A stretch of 37,772 nucleotides of DNA from Rhodobacter sp. (GTDB lineage Bacteria; Pseudomonadota; Alphaproteobacteria; Rhodobacterales; Rhodobacteraceae): positions 1 to 37,772 of the forward strand of contig JAPOUP010000331.1 in the NCBI GenBank assembly GCA_026708635.1, given 5' to 3'. This document shows, one piece after another, positions 33,530-37,772 of this stretch (position 1 is its first letter; the number at the start of each line of letters is the position of its first letter). Below the pieces are notes generated by a model. That model ran no database searches. It saw only the letters and a program-made list of their open reading frames with translations, and had not been told where the DNA came from. Made by a program: the position numbers and the translations under genes.

Positions 33530-34758
33530 CCCTTGAAACAAGGGTTTTCGGTCAATTTGACGATCTGGCCCCGCTGATAGGTTCCAGGCCCGCTGTCGCC
33601 CTGTCGGGCGGCGGTGACAGTATCGCGCTGATGCATCTTCTCGCCCGCTGGTCGAAGGGTAGGGCGGTGTCGCCATATACAGCGACCGTGGATCATTCCC
33701 TGCGCGCCGAAAGCGCCGCGGAGGTCGCTTTCGCCGAAGCGGCCGCAACGGGCGTCGGCCTACCCCATCAAACGCTGAACTGGACAGGTTGGGACGGAAC
33801 GGGCAATCTTCAGGACTCAGCCCGCATCGCCCGCAGATCGCTTATCGAGTCCTGGGCGAGGGACAGCCGCATCACATCCATTCTTTCGGGGCATACCGCT
33901 GACGACCAGTCGGAGACTGTCCTGATGCGTCTGGCGCGTGGTTCTGGAGTTGATGGTCTGGCCGGTATGCGGATGAACGTCGTTCATGGCCTGCGTTGGC
34001 TGCGCCCGTTGCTTGGCGTTACGCGCCGTGAATTACGTGAATATCTGCTCGCGAATGACGCGTCCTGGATCGAGGATCCCTCGAATGACGATGCCCGTTT
34101 CGATCGGGTTAAGGCGAGGAAGCTGCTGACCACGCTTTCGGATCTTGGTCTGACCTCCGGGCGTCTCCAGGAAACGGCGCGACACATGCAGGCTGCCAAA
34201 GTGGTACTTGACGCCGCGATGTTTGATCTCGCGGAACGGATCGTTGTCCAGGATGAGGGGGATCTCTTGGTCGACTGCGCCGGGTTCGGGGCCGCGGCGG
34301 CCGAGACACGCTGTCGCCTTCTGGCCCGTGCGCTCATGTGGATATCCGGACGCGACCACCGCCCGAGGTTCGGTCCGCTACGTGATCTGGCCGGGTCCCG
34401 CAGTGGAACGCTACACGGGTGCGCCCTCATCGATGGAGATCCGATGTTCCGGATCGTCCGCGAATATCAGGCTGTCAGGCATCATTCCCGTGGAACCGGC
34501 GATGTCTGGGACGGGCGCTGGCGTCTGGATGGACCCCATGCGGCCGCGCTTGTACTGCGCGCGCTCGGGCCGGAGGGTTTGCCGCAGGTTCCGGACTGGC
34601 GCGCGTCCGGGCGGCCGCGCGCGGCCCTAATGGCGACTCCCGCCGTCTGGCGCGGCGACACGCTTGTCGCGGCTCCGCTCGCGGGTATGCGGAGCGGATG
34701 GCGCGCATCGCTCAAGTGCCGCCGCGATGACTTTTTGGGTTCGTTGATGTCGCATTGA
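33526..34758 (+). CDS. tilS: tRNA(Ile)-lysidine synthetase TilS
   Basis: TilS attaches lysine to C34 of the CAU-anticodon tRNA-Ile, so that it reads AUA. The 410-residue protein has the N-type ATP pyrophosphatase loop [12 protein letters not shown] (residues 27-38), [27 protein letters not shown] and the [14 protein letters not shown] segment, with a C-terminal extension of lower conservation. The GTG at 33526 overlaps the cpoB stop (GTGA). Longer frames run back to 33436 inside cpoB and are rejected. An essential enzyme; order cpoB-tilS-ftsH is typical of the group. Confidence 0.93.
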   Translation: MTLETRVFGQFDDLAPLIGSRPAVALSGGGDSIALMHLLARWSKGRAVSPYTATVDHSLRAESAAEVAFAEAAATGVGLPHQTLNWTGWDGTGNLQDSARIARRSLIESWARDSRITSILSGHTADDQSETVLMRLARGSGVDGLAGMRMNVVHGLRWLRPLLGVTRRELREYLLANDASWIEDPSNDDARFDRVKARKLLTTLSDLGLTSGRLQETARHMQAAKVVLDAAMFDLAERIVVQDEGDLLVDCAGFGAAAAETRCRLLARALMWISGRDHRPRFGPLRDLAGSRSGTLHGCALIDGDPMFRIVREYQAVRHHSRGTGDVWDGRWRLDGPHAAALVLRALGPEGLPQVPDWRASGRPRAALMATPAVWRGDTLVAAPLAGMRSGWRASLKCRRDDFLGSLMSH

Positions 34759-34781
34759 AGATTCCGGTCCGCGCCCTATCT
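34754..34781 (+). promoter_or_regulatory. RpoH (sigma-32)-type heat-shock promoter candidate for ftsH
   Basis: ATTGAAG (34754-34760) is followed after 13 bases by CCCTATCT (34774-34781). The RpoH consensus is CTTGAAA, a spacer of about 11-15 bases, then CCCCATNT; here five of seven and seven of eight positions agree (N counted as a match). It overlaps the end of tilS and lies about 57 bases before the ftsH start. ftsH is a known RpoH target in other bacteria, so the match makes biological sense. A sigma-70 reading (TTGAAG/TATCTT, 16-bp spacer) is also possible. Confidence 0.5.
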
Positions 34782-34837
34782 TAGGCGATGGACCCGTCGT
34801 GGATGGCGGATTTCCGCGCGAGACAGGAGAGATTGCT

Positions 34838-36778
34838 TTGATCAATTTGCGCAACATCGCCTTCTGGGCCGTTCTGTTCCTTCTGGCGCTGGCGCTGTTC
34901 AATCTGTTTAGCGGGGGACAGTCCACGATTTCGTCGCGCTCCGTGGGATTTTCGGATTTCATCAGCAGCGTCGAAAACGGCGAGGTTTCGAGTGTGACGC
35001 TGGACGGCGAGCGGGTCATGTTCCGCGGGGTCGACGAGAGTGACTACGTAACCATCGTTCCGAACGGTACCGATATCACGGACCGGTTGATCGAGAACGG
35101 TGTCGCCGTCACGGCGGAACCGCAGGAGCAGTCGGGCTTTATGTCCTTGATCATAAGTTTCCTTCCGTTTCTCGTTCTGATCGGGGTCTGGATCTATTTC
35201 ATGAACCGCATGCAGGGCGGGGGCCGGGGCGGAGCGATGGGTTTCGGTAAGTCCCGCGCGAAGCTTCTGACGGAGAAGCATGGACGCGTCACCTTTGACG
35301 ATGTCGCGGGTATTGACGAGGCCAAGGAGGAGTTGGAGGAGATCGTTGAGTTTCTTCGCAATCCGCAGAAGTTCTCGCGCCTTGGTGGCAAGATTCCGAA
35401 AGGTGCCCTTCTGGTGGGTCCACCGGGAACCGGAAAGACGCTTCTGGCCCGCGCGATCGCGGGTGAGGCGGGCGTGCCGTTCTTCACGATTTCCGGCTCG
35501 GATTTCGTCGAGATGTTCGTCGGTGTCGGAGCCTCCCGTGTCCGTGACATGTTCGAGCAGGCGAAGAAGAACGCTCCGTGTATCCTGTTCATCGACGAGA
35601 TCGATGCGGTCGGCCGGTCCCGTGGCGTGGGTTACGGTGGCGGTAATGACGAGCGTGAGCAGACTCTGAATCAGCTTCTGGTGGAGATGGACGGGTTCGA
35701 GTCCAACGAGGGGATCATTATCGTCGCCGCTACGAACCGTCCGGACGTGCTTGATCCCGCTTTGCTGCGTCCGGGCCGGTTCGATCGCCAGGTCCAGGTC
35801 CCGAACCCGGATATTAAGGGAAGGGAAAAGATTCTTGGGGTGCACGCCCGAAAGGTTCCTCTCGGTCCTGACGTGGACCTGAGAATCATCGCCCGCGGCT
35901 CACCGGGGTTTTCGGGGGCCGATCTGGCGAATCTGGTCAATGAAGCCGCTTTGATGGCGGCGCGGGTCGGTAGGCGTTTCGTCACGATGGAGGATTTCGA
36001 GAACGCGAAAGACAAGGTGATGATGGGGTCGGAACGCCGATCGATGGTGATGACCGAGGACGAGAAGAAGCTGACGGCCTATCATGAGGCGGGTCATGCG
36101 ATTGTCGGACTCAGCGTGCCCCAGCACGATCCGATCCATAAGGCAACGATCATCCCCCGGGGACGTGCGTTGGGTCTCGTACTCAGTCTGCCCGAGCGGG
36201 ACCAGCTGTCGGTTACGTTCACGAAATACAAGTCCAAGATCGCAATGGCTATGGGCGGCCGTGTTGCCGAGGAATTGATTTTCGGGGAAGAGAACGTCAC
36301 TTCGGGGGCGGCGTCCGACATCCAGCAGGTAACGAAGATAGCCAGGGCCATGGTCACCCAGTTCGGGTTCTCCGATGAGTTGGGCTATGTTGATTACGCG
36401 AACGAGCAGCAGAGTTTTCTTGGCACGTACAATACGCCCGCCAATGTCGCTCCCGACACCCAGGAGCGGATCGATGCCGAGGTGAAACGCATTGTCGACG
36501 AAGGTTACGACGTCGCCAAGCGCATCCTCTCGGAGAAGAAAAACGATCTGCACAGGCTGGCTGAAGGACTTCTGGAATACGAGACCCTGACCGGTGATGA
36601 GATCACCAAGGTTATCGCCGGCGATCCGCTTGGTCGGGATGACGACGATGCCCCGACGCAAGCGGGCGCGAAAGCGAGCGTCGCCTCGATTCCCAAGACC
36701 GGGCCCGGGACCGGACGCAGGGGTGGACGTAGGGGTAAGCCACCGGATAGTGGCGTGGTAACCGAACCTTCGACCTGA
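34838..36778 (+). CDS. ftsH: ATP-dependent zinc metalloprotease FtsH
   Basis: FtsH is a membrane AAA+ protease that degrades misfolded membrane proteins and regulators such as RpoH and LpxC. The 646-residue protein has membrane helices at about 7-24 and 103-125, Walker A GPPGTGKT (about 193-200), Walker [14 protein letters not shown], the second region of homology around [22 protein letters not shown], and the zinc site HEAGH (about 416-420). TTG 34838 is chosen because AGGAGAG lies six bases upstream and [14 protein letters not shown] matches family starts; a GTG at 34799 adds 13 residues. The C-terminal tail is Gly/Arg-rich (GRRGGRRG). Confidence 0.95.
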   Translation: MINLRNIAFWAVLFLLALALFNLFSGGQSTISSRSVGFSDFISSVENGEVSSVTLDGERVMFRGVDESDYVTIVPNGTDITDRLIENGVAVTAEPQEQSGFMSLIISFLPFLVLIGVWIYFMNRMQGGGRGGAMGFGKSRAKLLTEKHGRVTFDDVAGIDEAKEELEEIVEFLRNPQKFSRLGGKIPKGALLVGPPGTGKTLLARAIAGEAGVPFFTISGSDFVEMFVGVGASRVRDMFEQAKKNAPCILFIDEIDAVGRSRGVGYGGGNDEREQTLNQLLVEMDGFESNEGIIIVAATNRPDVLDPALLRPGRFDRQVQVPNPDIKGREKILGVHARKVPLGPDVDLRIIARGSPGFSGADLANLVNEAALMAARVGRRFVTMEDFENAKDKVMMGSERRSMVMTEDEKKLTAYHEAGHAIVGLSVPQHDPIHKATIIPRGRALGLVLSLPERDQLSVTFTKYKSKIAMAMGGRVAEELIFGEENVTSGAASDIQQVTKIARAMVTQFGFSDELGYVDYANEQQSFLGTYNTPANVAPDTQERIDAEVKRIVDEGYDVAKRILSEKKNDLHRLAEGLLEYETLTGDEITKVIAGDPLGRDDDDAPTQAGAKASVASIPKTGPGTGRRGGRRGKPPDSGVVTEPST

Positions 36779-36786
36779 ATACGTTT

Positions 36787-36801
36787 CCGGCGTGGTGCCG
36801 G
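36787..36801 (+). terminator. Small hairpin after ftsH
   Basis: CCGGC (36787-36791) and GCCGG (36797-36801) form a perfect five-pair stem with a five-base loop, nine bases after the ftsH stop. No U tract follows, so it may be only a weak terminator. Confidence 0.3.
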
Positions 36802-36953
36802 ATAATCCGTTGGCTCGGTCGGTATCGGCCTCGCGCCTGGGATTCCGGGCTTCGGATATATCCAGGGTCGCGCCTCCGGATCCGCGTTTTCATGCATGTT
36901 GCCGGAAATTCCGCGTTACGCTACCCTGAACCCACCAAATGCGGGAGCATGGT

Positions 36954-37619
36954 ATGGACGCCCGAGTCAAACCGGCGGTGAAATCGCGTCGTATAGCGAC
37001 GTACCGGGATGTCCTGGACGCGCCGCCCGGCATGGTGGCCGAGGTGCTCGCCGGCGTCCTCCACACCCAGCCGAGGCCCGCCCCGCGCCACGCCTGGGCG
37101 AGCTCGCGCCTGGGCGGGCGCCTTGACGGGCCGTTCAACCCCGGAGACGGCCCCGGCGGCTGGTGGATCGTCTTCGAGCCGGAGCTGCACCTGGGCGCCG
37201 ACATCGTGGTGCCGGACCTGGGCGGCTGGCGGCGCGACACCATGCCCGACTACCCCGACACCGCCTACTGCACCGTCGCCCCCGACTGGGCCTGCGAGGT
37301 GCTCTCTCCCTCGACCCGGCGCATAGACCGCCACGAGAAGTCGGGGATCTACGCCCGCGAGGGCGTCTCCCACCTGTGGTTCGTCGATCCCGACGCCAGG
37401 ACGCTGGAGGCGTTCGAGCTGCGGGAGGGCCGGTGGGTCCTGCTGGCCACGCTGGCCGACGGCGCCCCGGTCTCGCTCCCGCCCTTCGACGCCGTCACCT
37501 TCCCGCTCGACGCGCTCTGGCCGGACAGCGTTTCGGATCTCGATGATGGTGAGGGTTATGCGCGGGACGGGAGTTCGATTTCCTCTCGGAGGAATCCTTC
37601 CGGGCCCGGAACGCGGTGA
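36954..37619 (+). CDS. Uma2-family (DUF820) endonuclease-like protein
   Basis: Uma2 proteins have a PD-(D/E)xK nuclease fold; their cellular role is mostly unknown. The 221-residue protein shows RRIATYRDVLDAPPGMVAEVLAG near the start, the metal-binding Asp in VVPDLGGWRRD, the Glu in ACEVLSPSTRRIDRHEKSGIYA and the GVSHLWFVDPDARTLEAF block, in family order. ATG 36954 has GGGAG six bases upstream; an ATG at 36939 is possible. Codons from about 37015 to 37510 almost always end in G or C, unlike ftsH and other neighbours, whereas both gene ends resemble local sequence. The last 30 residues (SVSDLDDGEGYARDG...) extend beyond the usual end near FPLDALWPD. Recent gain or recombination is likely. Confidence 0.8.
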   Translation: MDARVKPAVKSRRIATYRDVLDAPPGMVAEVLAGVLHTQPRPAPRHAWASSRLGGRLDGPFNPGDGPGGWWIVFEPELHLGADIVVPDLGGWRRDTMPDYPDTAYCTVAPDWACEVLSPSTRRIDRHEKSGIYAREGVSHLWFVDPDARTLEAFELREGRWVLLATLADGAPVSLPPFDAVTFPLDALWPDSVSDLDDGEGYARDGSSISSRRNPSGPGTR

Positions 37620-37772
37620 CAGTGTCGGAGGGACGTGCCCACGTAGGTAACCGTCCGTCCGGCGGCTGTCCATCATTCGATCCTGAAGCGCGGTCTGTAC
37701 CGGCTGGGCATAGCGCTCCTAAGTTATGGTGAGGTGAGAGCCGCGCCGTTCCAGGCAACGATGTTCCGACCT

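Noticed and set aside
35900-36661. 253-codon minus-strand frame inside ftsH
   Set aside because: Antisense to highly conserved FtsH sequence.
1-37772. CRISPR array or complete insertion sequence
   Set aside because: No regularly spaced repeats and no intact transposase were seen anywhere in the window.

Overview
The window is chromosomal DNA of an alphaproteobacterium, most likely a Rhodobacterales relative. This rests on the gene order ruvC-ruvA-ruvB-ybgC-tolQ-tolR-tolA-tolB-pal-cpoB-tilS-ftsH, the ccmI/ruvX/DUF1289 cluster, a soxBDAG sarcosine oxidase operon, an Atm1-type exporter and a DUF1127 protein. All are recognised by protein motifs only; no database search was run. GC is moderately high, and non-ATG starts (GTG/TTG) are frequent, often translationally coupled to the preceding stop codon.

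1-2716: a decayed mobile island. It holds a parB-like plasmid-partition remnant with an in-frame amber codon, an apparently intact Xre/RES toxin-antitoxin pair with a tandem-repeat operator candidate, a C-terminal remnant of a plasmid-type protein (tentatively DUF932-like, also with an in-frame amber), and the 5' half of a tyrosine recombinase. The island abuts the 5' end of dusA, a known integration target, and the first dusA codons are conspicuously AT-rich.

2717-12168: dusA with a coupled putative iron/2-oxoglutarate oxygenase; then, leftward, ccmI-ruvX-DUF1289 with ATGA overlaps; then, rightward, soxB-soxD-soxA-soxG, which oxidises sarcosine to glycine with transfer of the methyl carbon to tetrahydrofolate.

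12169-21071: an unusual hybrid regulator that joins an RNA polymerase alpha-CTD-like module to a sigma-70 region-4 module without a sigma core-binding region 2. It is followed by Fe-type superoxide dismutase, a RarD/EamA permease that overlaps a convergent LOG-family gene, a membrane-anchored LysM protein, an Atm1/ABCB7-like ABC exporter and exonuclease III.

21297-25190: an A-type Fe-S carrier divergent from a dGTPase-like HD hydrolase, a stand-alone kynureninase, an 850-bp gene-poor stretch and a small DUF1127 protein.

25541-36778: the Holliday-junction genes ruvCAB, then the Tol-Pal envelope complex (ybgC, tolQRAB, pal, cpoB), tilS (tRNA-Ile lysidine synthetase) and ftsH. ftsH is preceded by a good match to a heat-shock (RpoH) promoter.

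36779-37772: a Uma2-family nuclease-like gene whose central part is far more GC-rich than its surroundings, then about 150 bp without a recognisable feature.

The strongest candidates for something undescribed are the alpha-CTD/sigma-region-4 hybrid protein (12713-14137) and the island remnant beside dusA in which only the toxin-antitoxin pair looks intact.
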